From: Prauserella_A oleivorans
GTDB taxonomy: Bacteria; Actinomycetota; Actinomycetes; Mycobacteriales; Pseudonocardiaceae
Reading direction: 5' to 3'
Length of the DNA: 64,000 bases
Assembly: GCF_042685745.1 (NCBI RefSeq)
Contig: NZ_JBHUNT010000001.1
Span: forward strand, 3,348,001-3,412,000
Made by a program: the position numbers and the translations under genes. Positions within the stretch are counted from its first letter, which is position 1, and the number at the start of each line of letters is the position of its first letter. Shown here in pieces: positions 9,017-17,499 of this stretch. The notes beneath the pieces are model-generated. The model saw only the letters and a program-made list of their open reading frames with translations, had not been told where the DNA came from and did no database searches.

Positions 9017-9703
9017 ATGACAAGCCGGACGATCAGTGTGCTCGTGGTCGAGGACGATCCGGTCGCCGCCGACGCACACCGTGCCTATGTCGAGCGCGTG
9101 GCCGGCTTCACCGTCGCCGGTGTGGCCCACTCGGGCAACGAGGCCATCCGCTTCTGCCGCCGGCACCGCGTGGACCTCGTGCTCCTCGACTTCTACCTGC
9201 CCGACACCCACGGGCTCGCGGTGTGCCAGGCCCTGCGCGCGGCGGGGACGCCGGTGGACGTCATCGCTGTCACCTCCGCGCGGGACCTCGCGATCGTCCG
9301 CGCCGCGGTGTCGGCGGGGGTCGTGCAGTACCTGCTGAAACCCTTCACGTTCGCCTCGCTGCGGGACAAGCTGGAGAGCTACGCCCGCTTCCGCGACAGT
9401 GTGGCCCGCCCCGGCGAGGTCAGCGGGCAAGCCGACGTCGACCGGATGCTCGCGACCCTGCGTACGTCCGAGCACGGCAGCCTGCCGAAGGGCATGAGCG
9501 CGGAGACCCTCGACGCCATCACGGCCGTCCTCGCCGACGCGGGGGAGGGCCTGTCCGCCGCCGCGGCCGCCACCGCCACCGGCGTCGCCCGCGTCACCGC
9601 ACGCCGCTACCTCGAGTACCTTGCCGACAACGGTCTGGCCAAGCGTCGCCCGCATTACGGCGGCGTCGGCAGGCCCGAGGTCCGGTACGTGCCCGCCGGG
9701 TGA
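9017..9703 (+). CDS. DcuR/CitB-family response regulator
   Basis: A 228-residue regulator. Receiver domain at residues 5-125 with the acidic pair EDD (12-14), phospho-acceptor Asp58 in LLDFYLPD, and the Lys in LLKPFTF. The C-terminal output domain is a helix-turn-helix of the CitB/DcuR type (SAAAAATATGVARVTARRYL). It is encoded directly after its kinase and presumably activates dctA across the divergent intergenic region. The family assignment is firm; the exact ligand is inferred from the dctA neighbour. Confidence 0.9.
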   Translation: MTSRTISVLVVEDDPVAADAHRAYVERVAGFTVAGVAHSGNEAIRFCRRHRVDLVLLDFYLPDTHGLAVCQALRAAGTPVDVIAVTSARDLAIVRAAVSAGVVQYLLKPFTFASLRDKLESYARFRDSVARPGEVSGQADVDRMLATLRTSEHGSLPKGMSAETLDAITAVLADAGEGLSAAAAATATGVARVTARRYLEYLADNGLAKRRPHYGGVGRPEVRYVPAG

Positions 9704-9732
9704 GGCCCGCGGGGCAAGAGGGGAGAACTCGC

Positions 9733-10122
9733 ATGACCGAGGGCGCGATGCGCGCGATCGTCACGGACCGCGCGCCGCAGCCGGTCGCCGCCTACTCGCA
9801 GGCCAAGCGCAAGGGCAACATCGTGCAGGTCGCCGGCCAGGTGGGCATCGACCCGGCCACGGGCGTGGTGGTGCCCGGTGGCGTCGCCGAGCAGACCCGG
9901 CAGGTGTTCGCGAACATCGAGGCCGTGCTCGAGGCGGCCGGCTCGAGCCTCGCCGACGTCGTGATGATGCGGGCCTATCTCCCCGACCCGGCCCACTTCG
10001 CGGAGTTCAACGACGCCTACAACGCCCTGGTCGGCGAGCCGTACCCCGCGCGCACGACCGTCTACGTCGGTCTCCCGCCGGGCTTCCTCGTCGAGATCGA
10101 CGCGCTCGCCGTGCTGGACTGA
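9733..10122 (+). CDS. RidA/YjgF family protein
   Basis: A 129-residue Rid-family protein. Canonical RidA hydrolyses reactive enamine/imine intermediates from amino-acid dehydratases. The family pattern is visible: PQPVAAYSQAKRKGNIVQVAGQ at the start, a middle helix (NIEAVLEAAGSSLADVV), and the signature Arg in PARTTVYVGLPPG near residue 108. A spaced GAGGGGAGAA site precedes ATG 9733. It follows the response regulator by 29 nt but has no obvious functional link to it. Confidence 0.88.
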   Translation: MTEGAMRAIVTDRAPQPVAAYSQAKRKGNIVQVAGQVGIDPATGVVVPGGVAEQTRQVFANIEAVLEAAGSSLADVVMMRAYLPDPAHFAEFNDAYNALVGEPYPARTTVYVGLPPGFLVEIDALAVLD

Positions 10123-10131
10123 GCCGCGCCG

Positions 10132-10500
10132 TCAGTACACCGGTCCGGTGAACTTCTCGCCGGGGCCCTGACCGGGCGCGTCGGGCACCGCGGAGGCCTC
10201 CCGGAACGCCTTCTGCAGCGACTGCAGGCCGTCCCGCAGCGGCGCGGCGTGCAGGCCCAGATACTCCGACGAGGCTGTGACCAGGCCGGCGAGCGCGGTG
10301 ATGAGCCTGCGGGCCTCGTCGAGGTCACGGCGCGGGCTGGAATCCGGGTCCTCGTCGGCGAGGCCGAGCCGCTCGGCGGCGGCGGAGAGCAGCATGACGG
10401 CCGCCCGGCTGATGACCTCGACGCTGGGAATGTTCTCGAGTTCGCGGACGTCCCGGGGATTATCCCCGGATCCGGCGGCGTTTACAGAGTCGTCGACCAC
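10132..10500 (-). CDS. DUF1844 protein beside infC
   Basis: A 122-residue acidic protein of unknown function. The core (from ELENIPSVEVISRAAVMLLSA) matches the DUF1844 pattern: an N-terminal helix, an Arg/Asp-rich middle (RRDLDEARRLITALAGL) and a C-terminal helix (LRDGLQSLQKAFREA). DUF1844 genes are commonly found beside infC in actinobacteria, transcribed away from it, as here. GTG at 10500 is preceded by GGAAGGG at 8-nt spacing. It converges on ridA with only 9 bp between stops. Confidence 0.75.
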   Translation of the reverse strand: MVDDSVNAAGSGDNPRDVRELENIPSVEVISRAAVMLLSAAAERLGLADEDPDSSPRRDLDEARRLITALAGLVTASSEYLGLHAAPLRDGLQSLQKAFREASAVPDAPGQGPGEKFTGPVY

Positions 10501-10687
10501 GTCTGGTACCCTTCCACGTGCGACCAGCCTCCGAGCGATCGGGGGCCGCAAGTGGAGCCCCGCTCCCACCCGAGTCGCCGCCAGAGCACGACCGAGGCGG
10601 CCGGGTCCGGTCCCGCGACGCCCGAGCGGCACGAGCCGTTCCGGTGTCGGCGGAACGCCTGGCTCAGCCAGGCAGTGATCGGATTGA

Positions 10688-10729
10688 GGGCCCCGCACAC
10701 AGGTACGAAGGTACCGGTGACCGGGGCCC
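10688..10729 (+). promoter_or_regulatory. nested hairpin in infC leader
   Basis: GGGCCCCG (10688-10695) pairs perfectly with CGGGGCCC (10722-10729), and inside it GGTAC-GAAG-GTACC forms a second hairpin (10702-10715). It lies about 60 nt before the infC start in an otherwise gene-free 288-nt leader. Autoregulated leaders are common on IF3/L35/L20 operons, so an attenuator or translational control element is plausible. Confidence 0.45.
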
Positions 10730-10788
10730 GTGGTATGTGGGCGCCAGGGTCGAACAAGAGCAAGCGACACTTGGACCAAGGAGGCCCC

Positions 10789-11337
10789 ATCAGCTCCGAG
10801 ACGCGCATCAATGAGCGCATCCGCGTCCCCGAGGTTCGCCTCGTGGGACCGAACGGTGAGCAGGTCGGTATCGTCCGCATCGAGGACGCACTGCGGCTCG
10901 CCCAGGAGGCCGACCTCGACCTCGTCGAGGTGGCCCCGCAGGCACGTCCGCCCGTGGCCAAGCTCATGGACTTCGGCAAGTTCAAGTACGAGAGCGCGCA
11001 GAAGGCCAGGGAGTCTCGCCGCAACCAGCAGCTGACCGTCATCAAGGAACAGAAGCTGCGGCCCAAGATCGACCAGCACGACTACGAGACGAAGAAGGGG
11101 CACGTGTCCCGCTTCCTCGCTCAAGGCAACAAGGTCAAGGTCACGATCATGTTCCGCGGGCGCGAGCAGTCCCGTCCGGAACTGGGGTTCCGGCTGCTGC
11201 AGAAGCTCGCTGACGACGTGTCCGAGCTGGGCTTCATCGAGTCGTCGCCGAAGCAGGACGGTCGCAACATGATCATGGTGCTGGCGCCGCACAAGAAGGC
11301 CAAGGCGAAGGCGGCGAAGGAAGCCGAGAACGCCTAG
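10789..11337 (+). CDS. infC: translation initiation factor IF-3
   Basis: IF-3 binds the 30S subunit and checks initiator tRNA and start codon. The product (182 residues) starts around SSETRINERIRVPEVRLVGPNG and contains the full N domain, the linker helix (KFKYESAQKARESRRNQ) and the C domain (KVTIMFRGRE, KQDGRNMIMVL). The best start is ATC at 10789: a perfect AAGGAGG (10778-10784) lies four bases before it. Non-canonical AUU/AUC starts are known for infC and allow IF-3 to repress its own synthesis. An in-frame ATG at 10735 would add 18 residues but lacks a ribosome site. First gene of infC-rpmI-rplT. Confidence 0.93.
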   Translation: MSSETRINERIRVPEVRLVGPNGEQVGIVRIEDALRLAQEADLDLVEVAPQARPPVAKLMDFGKFKYESAQKARESRRNQQLTVIKEQKLRPKIDQHDYETKKGHVSRFLAQGNKVKVTIMFRGREQSRPELGFRLLQKLADDVSELGFIESSPKQDGRNMIMVLAPHKKAKAKAAKEAENA

Positions 11338-11417
11338 TTCATGACGGCCAGCGTCGGCCGGCAGCACGCACAGCGGCACACCGATCGTCGGTGTGCCGCC
11401 GTACGAAAGAGGGAAGA

Positions 11418-11612
11418 ATGCCGAAGAACAAGACCCACAGCGGGATGGCCAAGCGTGTCCGCCTGACGGGCACGGGCAAGATCCGCCGCCAGCGTGCTGG
11501 GCGCCGTCACCTGATGGAGCGCAAGTCCAGCAAGCTCACCCGCCGTCTCGAGGGCACCACCGAGGTCGCCCCCCAGGACGTGCGCCGGGTGAAGCGGCTG
11601 CTCGGTCGCTGA
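11418..11612 (+). CDS. rpmI: 50S ribosomal protein L35
   Basis: 64 residues, very basic, with the L35 pattern MPKNKTHSGMAKRVRLTGTGK at the N-terminus and RRHLMERKSSKLTRRL in the middle; C-terminus DVRRVKRLLGR. ATG preceded by GAGGGAAGA. It lies between infC and rplT in the conserved operon; the 80-bp gap after infC carries GATCG-free inverted repeat GCACACCGA...TCGGTGTGC (about 11376-11397) just upstream of its ribosome site, which may be a local hairpin. Confidence 0.97.
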   Translation: MPKNKTHSGMAKRVRLTGTGKIRRQRAGRRHLMERKSSKLTRRLEGTTEVAPQDVRRVKRLLGR

Positions 11613-11675
11613 CTCGGAACCCGCCGTAACCACCGGGGCGCGGAGGACGCGCCCCCTGATCGACAGGATGGACCC

Positions 11676-12053
11676 GTGGCACGCGTCAAGCGGGCGGTGA
11701 ACGCCCAGAAGAAGCGTCGCGCAACTCTCGAACTGGCCAGCGGCTACCGCGGCCAGCGTTCGCGGCTGTACCGCAAGGCCAAGGAGCAGACGCTCCACTC
11801 GCTCAACTACGCCTACCGGGACCGCCGTGCCCGTAAGGGTGACTTCCGCCAGCTGTGGATCACTCGCATCAACGCGGCGGCTCGTCAGAACGGCGTCACC
11901 TACAACCGGTTCATCCAGGGCCTCAAGGCCGCCGGTGTGGAGGTCGACCGCAAGATCCTCGCCGAGCTCGCCGTCAACGACGCCGCGGCGTTCGCGTCGC
12001 TCGTCGAGGTCGCCAAGCAGCACATCTCGACCGACGAGAAGAAGTCGGCCTGA
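11676..12053 (+). CDS. rplT: 50S ribosomal protein L20
   Basis: 125-residue primary 23S-binding protein needed early in 50S assembly. Typical sequence: MARVKRAVNAQKKRR at the start, LYRKAKEQTLHSLNYAYRDRR in the middle and NRFIQGLKAAGVEVDRKILAELA towards the end. GTG start. In many bacteria L20 represses the operon by binding its mRNA; whether the hairpins upstream of infC or rpmI play that role here is unknown. Confidence 0.97.
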   Translation: MARVKRAVNAQKKRRATLELASGYRGQRSRLYRKAKEQTLHSLNYAYRDRRARKGDFRQLWITRINAAARQNGVTYNRFIQGLKAAGVEVDRKILAELAVNDAAAFASLVEVAKQHISTDEKKSA

Positions 12054-12085
12054 GCGCGAACGGATCACGACCCGGGGCTGTCACC

Positions 12086-12859
12086 GTGTTCACGCACAAG
12101 ACGCCCCGGGTCGTCGCTGCTCGGCGCCTGACCACCCGGGCGGGCCGGGACGAGACCGGCCGGTTCCTCGCCGAGGGAGCGCAGGCGGTGCGGGAGGCGC
12201 TGCGCTACGGCCGGGTGCACGAGCTGTTCGTCACCAACGCCGCCGCGGAACGACACGGCGACCTGCTGGCGCAGGCGCCGAAGGTGTCGCTCGTCACCCA
12301 GCGGGCGGCCGAACTGCTGTCGGAAACCGTGTCGCCGCAGGGCCTCGTCGCCGTGTGTGACACCGTGACCGTGCCGGTGGAGACCGCCCTGTCGGGTGAA
12401 CCTCGGCTGGTCGCCGTGCTGGCCGGCGTCTCCGACCCGGGCAACGCGGGCACCGTCCTGCGGGTCGCCGACGCGGCGGGTGCCGACGCGGTGCTGTTCG
12501 CAGGCGACACGGTGGACGTGCACAACGGCAAGTGCGTGCGCGCGTCCACGGGAAGTCTGTTCCACCTCCCGGTCGCCCGGGAACGGGATGTACCCACGGT
12601 GCTGGCCGCGTGTGCGCGCGCCGGCCTGCGCGTGCTCGCCGCGGACGGGCACGCCGAGCACGACCTCCGCACCGCTCCCGACCTCGGCCGGCCGACCGCC
12701 TGGCTGTTCGGCAACGAGGCACACGGCCTGCCCGCCGACGTCCTGGCAGCGGCCGACGACGCGGTGCGGGTGCCGATCTACGGCCGGGCGGAGAGCCTCA
12801 ACCTGGCCACGGCCGCCGCCGTCTGCCTGTACGCGAGCGCGTTGCGCGGCGCTTCCTGA
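12086..12859 (+). CDS. TrmH/SpoU family RNA 2'-O-methyltransferase
   Basis: A 257-residue SPOUT-class RNA ribose methylase. An N-terminal substrate-binding region (RRLTTRAGRDETGRFLAEG) is followed by the trefoil-knot catalytic domain with motif 1 (SDPGNAGTVLR), motif 2 (LFGNEAHGL) and motif 3 (SLNLATAAAVCLY). It is the equivalent of M. tuberculosis Rv1644 (tsnR), which keeps the same place between rplT and pheS. The start is uncertain: GTG 12086 gives the normal family length, but the ribosome site (GGGG) is weak. It begins 33 nt after rplT and is probably in the same operon. Confidence 0.9.
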   Translation: MFTHKTPRVVAARRLTTRAGRDETGRFLAEGAQAVREALRYGRVHELFVTNAAAERHGDLLAQAPKVSLVTQRAAELLSETVSPQGLVAVCDTVTVPVETALSGEPRLVAVLAGVSDPGNAGTVLRVADAAGADAVLFAGDTVDVHNGKCVRASTGSLFHLPVARERDVPTVLAACARAGLRVLAADGHAEHDLRTAPDLGRPTAWLFGNEAHGLPADVLAAADDAVRVPIYGRAESLNLATAAAVCLYASALRGAS

Positions 12860-12894
12860 CCGAGGGTGACCGCCGGGGTGGTCGAGCCGGTCGC

Positions 12895-12900
12895 CTAGAA
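12895..12900 (+). promoter_or_regulatory. possible pheS -10 element
   Basis: TAGAAT in the 114-nt gap between the rRNA methylase and pheS is a good actinobacterial -10. Transcription would start near 12907, leaving a leader of about 67 nt. No clear -35 is visible. Confidence 0.4.
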
Positions 12901-12973
12901 TCGTCCTGTCCTTCCGCACCCGTGTGCCTGCGGCCGCGGGGTGCCGAGATCCGTCAGCGGACGCCGAGGAGAC

Positions 12974-14041
12974 ATGTCCGAAGCCAGCGATAAGCAGGAG
13001 CCCGTGGCGGGCGACGCGCTCGCCCCCGAGACGTTGCAGGCGGCAGTGAAAGCAGCCGAGGAGGCGTTCTCCGGGGCCGAGGACCTCGAGGCGTTGGCGG
13101 CGGTCAAGCCCGCGCACCTGGGCGACCACTCTCCGCTGCTGCTCGCCAGGCGGGCCATCGGTTCCCTGCCGAAGGACCAGAAGGCCGATGCCGGCAAGCG
13201 CGTCAATGAGGCTCGCCAGGCCATCCAGTCCTCCTACGACAGCCGGCTCGCGACGCTGAAGGCGGAGCGGGACGAGCGGGTTCTGCGGGAGGAGGCCGTC
13301 GACGTCACGCTGCCGTGGGATCGGACCCCGCGCGGTGCCCGGCACCCGATCACCACTATCGCCGAGCGGATCGCCGACGTCTTCGTCGGCATGGGTTACG
13401 AGGTCGCCGAAGGCCCGGAGCTGGAAGCGGAGTGGTTCAACTTCGACGCGCTCAACTTCGGCAAGGACCACCCGGCCAGGCAGATGCAGGACACGTTCTA
13501 CGCCGGAGCGGAGGGCTCGAACCTCGTGCTCCGCACGCACACCTCGCCGGTGCAGGCGAGGACGCTGCTGCACCGTGACCTCCCCGTCTACATCGTCTGC
13601 CCGGGCCGGACCTTCCGCACCGACGAGCTCGACGCCACACACACGCCCGTGTTCCATCAGGTCGAGGGACTGGCCGTGGACAAGGGCCTCACGATGGCGC
13701 ACCTCAAGGGCACCCTGGACGCGTTCGCGCGCGCGATCTTCGGAGCGGAATCCGGTACCCGGTTCCGTCCGCACTTCTTCCCCTTCACGGAGCCGTCGGC
13801 GGAGGTCGACGTGTGGTTCCCGGAGAAGAAGGGCGGCCCCGGCTGGGTCGAGTGGGGCGGCTGCGGCATGGTCAACCCCAATGTGCTCCGGGCGTGCGGT
13901 GTCGACCCGAACGTGTACTCGGGCTTCGCGTTCGGCATGGGGCTGGAACGCACGCTGCAGTTCCGCAACGGCATCCCGGACATGCGCGACATGGTGGAGG
14001 GCGACATCCGGTTCACCCTTCCGTTCGGAACGGAGGCCTGA
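12974..14041 (+). CDS. pheS: phenylalanyl-tRNA synthetase alpha subunit
   Basis: Catalytic subunit of the alpha2-beta2 PheRS. 355 residues: N-terminal coiled-coil arm (about 20-90), then the class II core with motif 2 (PGRTFRTDELDATHTPVFHQ) and motif 3 (GFAFGMGLERTL). ATG 12974 follows GAGGAGA. The next downstream frame opens with ATG directly after its TGA, and pheT begins 110 nt later. Confidence 0.97.
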   Translation: MSEASDKQEPVAGDALAPETLQAAVKAAEEAFSGAEDLEALAAVKPAHLGDHSPLLLARRAIGSLPKDQKADAGKRVNEARQAIQSSYDSRLATLKAERDERVLREEAVDVTLPWDRTPRGARHPITTIAERIADVFVGMGYEVAEGPELEAEWFNFDALNFGKDHPARQMQDTFYAGAEGSNLVLRTHTSPVQARTLLHRDLPVYIVCPGRTFRTDELDATHTPVFHQVEGLAVDKGLTMAHLKGTLDAFARAIFGAESGTRFRPHFFPFTEPSAEVDVWFPEKKGGPGWVEWGGCGMVNPNVLRACGVDPNVYSGFAFGMGLERTLQFRNGIPDMRDMVEGDIRFTLPFGTEA

Positions 14042-14152
14042 ATGAGCGACGCCGGCACTGCCGCGCGCTCCGGCCGGCCGGGCGTGGGCGCCCGGCGGCA
14101 CGACCGGATGCCGGACCCCATGCGTAAGCCCCGCAGGACGAAGGAGGCGTAG
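14042..14152 (+). CDS. 36-codon ORF bridging pheS and pheT
   Basis: An ATG immediately after the pheS stop opens a 36-residue frame (MSDAGTAARSGRPG..., ending PRRTKEA) whose TAG overlaps the first base of the pheT GTG (TAGTG). It therefore spans the gap exactly, and the pheT ribosome site AAGGAGG (14141-14147) lies inside it. The peptide is strongly basic with no known domain. It could be a real small protein or simply a relay that carries ribosomes to pheT. Chance is not excluded. Confidence 0.4.
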   Translation: MSDAGTAARSGRPGVGARRHDRMPDPMRKPRRTKEA

Positions 14153-16743
14153 TGCGAGTCCCCGTTAGCTGGCTGAAGGAGCACCTCGAGCTCAGCGACG
14201 ACGTCACGGCGGACACGCTCGTCGACGCCTTCGTGCGCATCGGCATCGAGGTCGAGTCGGTCGAGCCGCTCGGTACGGTCACCGGCCCGCTGGTCGTCGG
14301 CCGGGTCGTGGAGATCGAGGAGCTGACCGGGTTCAAGAAGCCGATCCGGTACTGCCGGGTCGAGGTCGGTGATGTGCCCGCTTCCGAGGTCGTCTCCGAC
14401 GCCGTGGACGCGGACAGCGCGCCGGAGGGCGAGACGCCCGGTGGCGCGGAGACCGAGGACGAGGACGACGAGATCACGCCGCCGCGCCCGCGGACCAACG
14501 GCATCATCTGCGGGGCGACGAACTTCGCCGAGGGTGACCTCGTCGTGGTGGCGCTGCCCGGCGCGGTGCTGCCGGGGGACTTCGCGATCACCGCGCGCAA
14601 GACCTACGGGCACGTCAGCGAGGGCATGATCTGCTCGGCGCGGGAGCTCGGGCTCGGCGAGGACCACTCGGGGATTCTCGTGCTGCCCTCCGGTACCGCG
14701 AGCCCGGGTGACGATGCCCGCGCGATTCTGGACCTGGAGGACACCGTCCTCGAGCTGGCGCCGACGCCGGACCGCGGCTACGCGCTCTCGATTCGTGGCC
14801 TGGCCCGCGAGCTGTCGTGCGCACTGAACGTGCCCTTCGGTGACCCGGCCAGGGTGGACGTGCCCGAGGCCGAAGGCGAAGCCTGGCCGGTGCACCTGGA
14901 GGACCCGACCGGCTGCCGCCGCTTCGTGCTGCGGCGCGTGACCGGGCTCGACGCGGGCGCGCCGACGCCGTGGTGGATGCGGCGCAGGCTGCTGCTCGCG
15001 GGCATGCGCTCGATCTCGCTGGCCGTGGACGTCACCAACTACGTCATGCTCGAACTCGGCCACCCGTTGCACGCCTTCGACACCGGCTCCATCCAGGGTG
15101 ACCTGGTGGTGCGGCGCGCCAAGGCGGGCGAGAAGCTCACCACGCTGGACGACGTCGTGCGTGAGCTCGACCCCGACGACGTCGTGATCGCCGACGACAG
15201 CGGCGTCATCTCGCTCGCGGGCACCATGGGTGGCGCGACGACCGAGATCAGTGCCGACAGCACGGACGTGCTGCTCGAGGCGGCGCACTGGGACCCTCCG
15301 TCGATCAGCCGGACCGCGCGCAGGCACAAGCTCTTCTCCGAGGCGGCGAAGCGGTTCGAGCGCTACACCGATCCGCAGCTGTGCGCGGCGGCGGTCGAGC
15401 GTGCCGCGCAGCTGCTGCGCCGGTACGGCGACGGCAGCATTCGTCCCGGCCGCACCGATGTCGGGCAGGTCGAGCCGATGCCCGCCGTCACCATGCCGAT
15501 CGACCTGCCCGACCGGGTCGCCGGCGTGCGCTACGAGCGCGGTGTCACCGTGGGGCGGCTCACCCAGATCGGCTGCAAGGTGGCCGTCGGCACGGGTGAC
15601 GACGGAACGGCGCTCGTCACCGCGGTTCCCCCGAGCTGGCGCAGTGACCTCGTGCAGCCCGCCGACCTGGTGGAGGAGGTGTTGCGCCTCGAGGGTTACG
15701 ACAGCATCCCGTCGGTGCTGCCTGCGGCACCCGCCGGACGTGGCCTGACGGAGGCGCAGCGCCGGCGCCGGGCCGTGTCTCGCGCGCTGGCCGAGGCGGG
15801 GTTCGTCGAAGTGCTGCCGTTCCCGTTCGTCTCCGCGTCGGTGTGGGACGCGTTCTCGCTGCCCGAGGACGATGAACGGCGGCGGACCGTGCCGGTGCTG
15901 AACCCGCTCGAGGCCGACAAGAACCAGCTCGCGACGACGTTGCTGCCGGGGCTGCTCGAGACGTTGCAGCGCAACCTGTCCCGTGGTTTCCGCGATCTCG
16001 CGCTGTTCCACATCGGACAGGTGGTGTTGCCGAAGCCCGGCCAGGGCGCGGCGCCGGACCCCGGCGTGGCCGAGCGGCCGAGTGACGAGGAACTGGCGGC
16101 GCTCGAGGAGGCCGTCCCGGCTCAGCCGCAGCACGTCGCCGTGGTGCTGACCGGCCAGCGGCAGCGCGCAGGCTGGTGGGGTCCCGGCGAGCAGGCGACG
16201 TGGGCCGACGCGGTGGAGGCGGCCCGGCTCGTCGCGCAGGCGTCGAAGGTCGAGCTGCGGACGGAGGCGGCGGATCTCCTGCCGTGGCACCCCGGCCGGT
16301 GTGCCCGGCTGCTGGTGGGGGACTGGCCCGTCGGCCACGCCGGTGAGCTGCACCCGAAGGTCGTCGAGGCCCTCGGACTCCCGAAGCGCACGGTGGCGAT
16401 GGAGCTGGATCTCGACGCCGTCCCGCTGCGAGATCCGCGACCGGCCCCGTCGATCTCCCCGTTCCCGCCGGTGTTGCTGGACGTGGCGCTGGTGGTGGAC
16501 GCGGATGTCCCGTCCGCCGAGCTCGCGGACGCCCTCCGCAGCGGTGCAGGCGACCTGCTGGAGGAGGTCACGTTGTTCGACCTCTACACGGGCGAGCAGA
16601 TCGGTGAGGGCAAGCAGTCCTTGGCGTACAAACTCCGGTTCCGTGCGGCGGACCGCACGCTGACGGTCGAGGAGGCCACCGAGGCGCGCGACGCGGCGGT
16701 GGCCGCGGCGGCCGAGCGGTTCGACGCGGTCCTGCGCGGCTGA
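14152..16743 (+). CDS. pheT: phenylalanyl-tRNA synthetase beta subunit
   Basis: 863 residues, the structural and editing subunit of PheRS. Order of domains: N-terminal RVPVSWLKEHLEL, tRNA-binding (EMAP) domain about 40-180, B3/B4 editing domain about 210-400, B5 about 420-490, the catalytic-like domain, and C-terminal anticodon-binding FDX-ACB fold (SISPFPPVLLDVALVVD onward). The EMAP region has an unusual acidic insert at about 85-115 (APEGETPGG...TEDEDDE). GTG start with AAGGAGG at 4-nt spacing. It ends 19 bp before the convergent alkD-like gene. Confidence 0.97.
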   Translation: MRVPVSWLKEHLELSDDVTADTLVDAFVRIGIEVESVEPLGTVTGPLVVGRVVEIEELTGFKKPIRYCRVEVGDVPASEVVSDAVDADSAPEGETPGGAETEDEDDEITPPRPRTNGIICGATNFAEGDLVVVALPGAVLPGDFAITARKTYGHVSEGMICSARELGLGEDHSGILVLPSGTASPGDDARAILDLEDTVLELAPTPDRGYALSIRGLARELSCALNVPFGDPARVDVPEAEGEAWPVHLEDPTGCRRFVLRRVTGLDAGAPTPWWMRRRLLLAGMRSISLAVDVTNYVMLELGHPLHAFDTGSIQGDLVVRRAKAGEKLTTLDDVVRELDPDDVVIADDSGVISLAGTMGGATTEISADSTDVLLEAAHWDPPSISRTARRHKLFSEAAKRFERYTDPQLCAAAVERAAQLLRRYGDGSIRPGRTDVGQVEPMPAVTMPIDLPDRVAGVRYERGVTVGRLTQIGCKVAVGTGDDGTALVTAVPPSWRSDLVQPADLVEEVLRLEGYDSIPSVLPAAPAGRGLTEAQRRRRAVSRALAEAGFVEVLPFPFVSASVWDAFSLPEDDERRRTVPVLNPLEADKNQLATTLLPGLLETLQRNLSRGFRDLALFHIGQVVLPKPGQGAAPDPGVAERPSDEELAALEEAVPAQPQHVAVVLTGQRQRAGWWGPGEQATWADAVEAARLVAQASKVELRTEAADLLPWHPGRCARLLVGDWPVGHAGELHPKVVEALGLPKRTVAMELDLDAVPLRDPRPAPSISPFPPVLLDVALVVDADVPSAELADALRSGAGDLLEEVTLFDLYTGEQIGEGKQSLAYKLRFRAADRTLTVEEATEARDAAVAAAAERFDAVLRG

Positions 16744-16762
16744 GGGCCTCCGGTCAGCGGAC

Positions 16763-17464
16763 TCAGGCCGCGCCACGGCGTGCTCCCAGATGCTTGAGCG
16801 CTTCCCGGCGGGACAGGGGCGACAGCTCCGGATGAGCGGCGACGAATCCGGCCACCCACTCCGGGTCCGTGCGCGCATACTGCCTGAGCGCCCAGCCGAT
16901 GGCCTTGCGCAGAAAGAAGTCGGCGTCGCCCGTGTTGGCTTCGACGCACTCGGCGAGCAACTCCCGATCGGTGGCTCCCTTCGCACCGATCTGGCAGATG
17001 ACGGCGCTCCGCCGTTTCCACCGGTCCGGCGACCGTGCCCACGCGCGCATGGCCGGCCGGAGCTCGGTGGGAAAGGCGCGCAGGATCGGTCCGACGCGGT
17101 GGATGGCGAGTTCGTCGACGAAGTCCCACCAGGCGCCGTCGACGATCAGTTCCTCGTAGAGCGGCAGTCGTTCCGGCACCTGCCAGCCGGAGTAGGCCCG
17201 GTGGCCGGTGAGTGCGATCGCCAGGTAACGCTCCTCGCGGAACTCGGCCTCATGCCACAGCTCACGGACCGCGCGTTGCCACATCCCGACGTCGGACAGC
17301 GGATACTCGGCGAAGACCCGGCTGGCCAGTGCCTGCCGGGCCGGCTTCGCGACACCGCGGAACGGCATCGTGGACTTCATGTACCGCTGCATCTCGGGGG
17401 CCTTGGCGGGCTGGGCGAGCTCGGCGAGACCGGTGCGCACGGCACGGATCAGCTGCGCGGTCAT
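16763..17464 (-). CDS. AlkD-like DNA alkylation repair enzyme
   Basis: A 233-residue all-helical HEAT-like repeat protein of the DNA alkylation repair (AlkD) family, which removes bulky or cationic alkyl-purines without base flipping. The AlkD active-site pattern is visible: WWDFVDEL (Trp and Asp) near residue 118 and WKRRSAVICQ (Arg) near 153, followed by DADFFLRKAIGWALRQYA. ATG 17464 is preceded by AGGAAGG at 6-nt spacing. It is transcribed against pheT and away from argC, and carries a PafBC-like damage promoter element. Confidence 0.9.
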   Translation of the reverse strand: MTAQLIRAVRTGLAELAQPAKAPEMQRYMKSTMPFRGVAKPARQALASRVFAEYPLSDVGMWQRAVRELWHEAEFREERYLAIALTGHRAYSGWQVPERLPLYEELIVDGAWWDFVDELAIHRVGPILRAFPTELRPAMRAWARSPDRWKRRSAVICQIGAKGATDRELLAECVEANTGDADFFLRKAIGWALRQYARTDPEWVAGFVAAHPELSPLSRREALKHLGARRGAA

Positions 17465-17499
17465 GACGGTCCTTCCTGGGATCACTGCAGGTGAGACCG

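Noticed and set aside
9008..9019. A four-codon GTG frame bridging the sensor kinase and response regulator
   Set aside because: Too short to distinguish from chance; not counted with the arg and phe relays.
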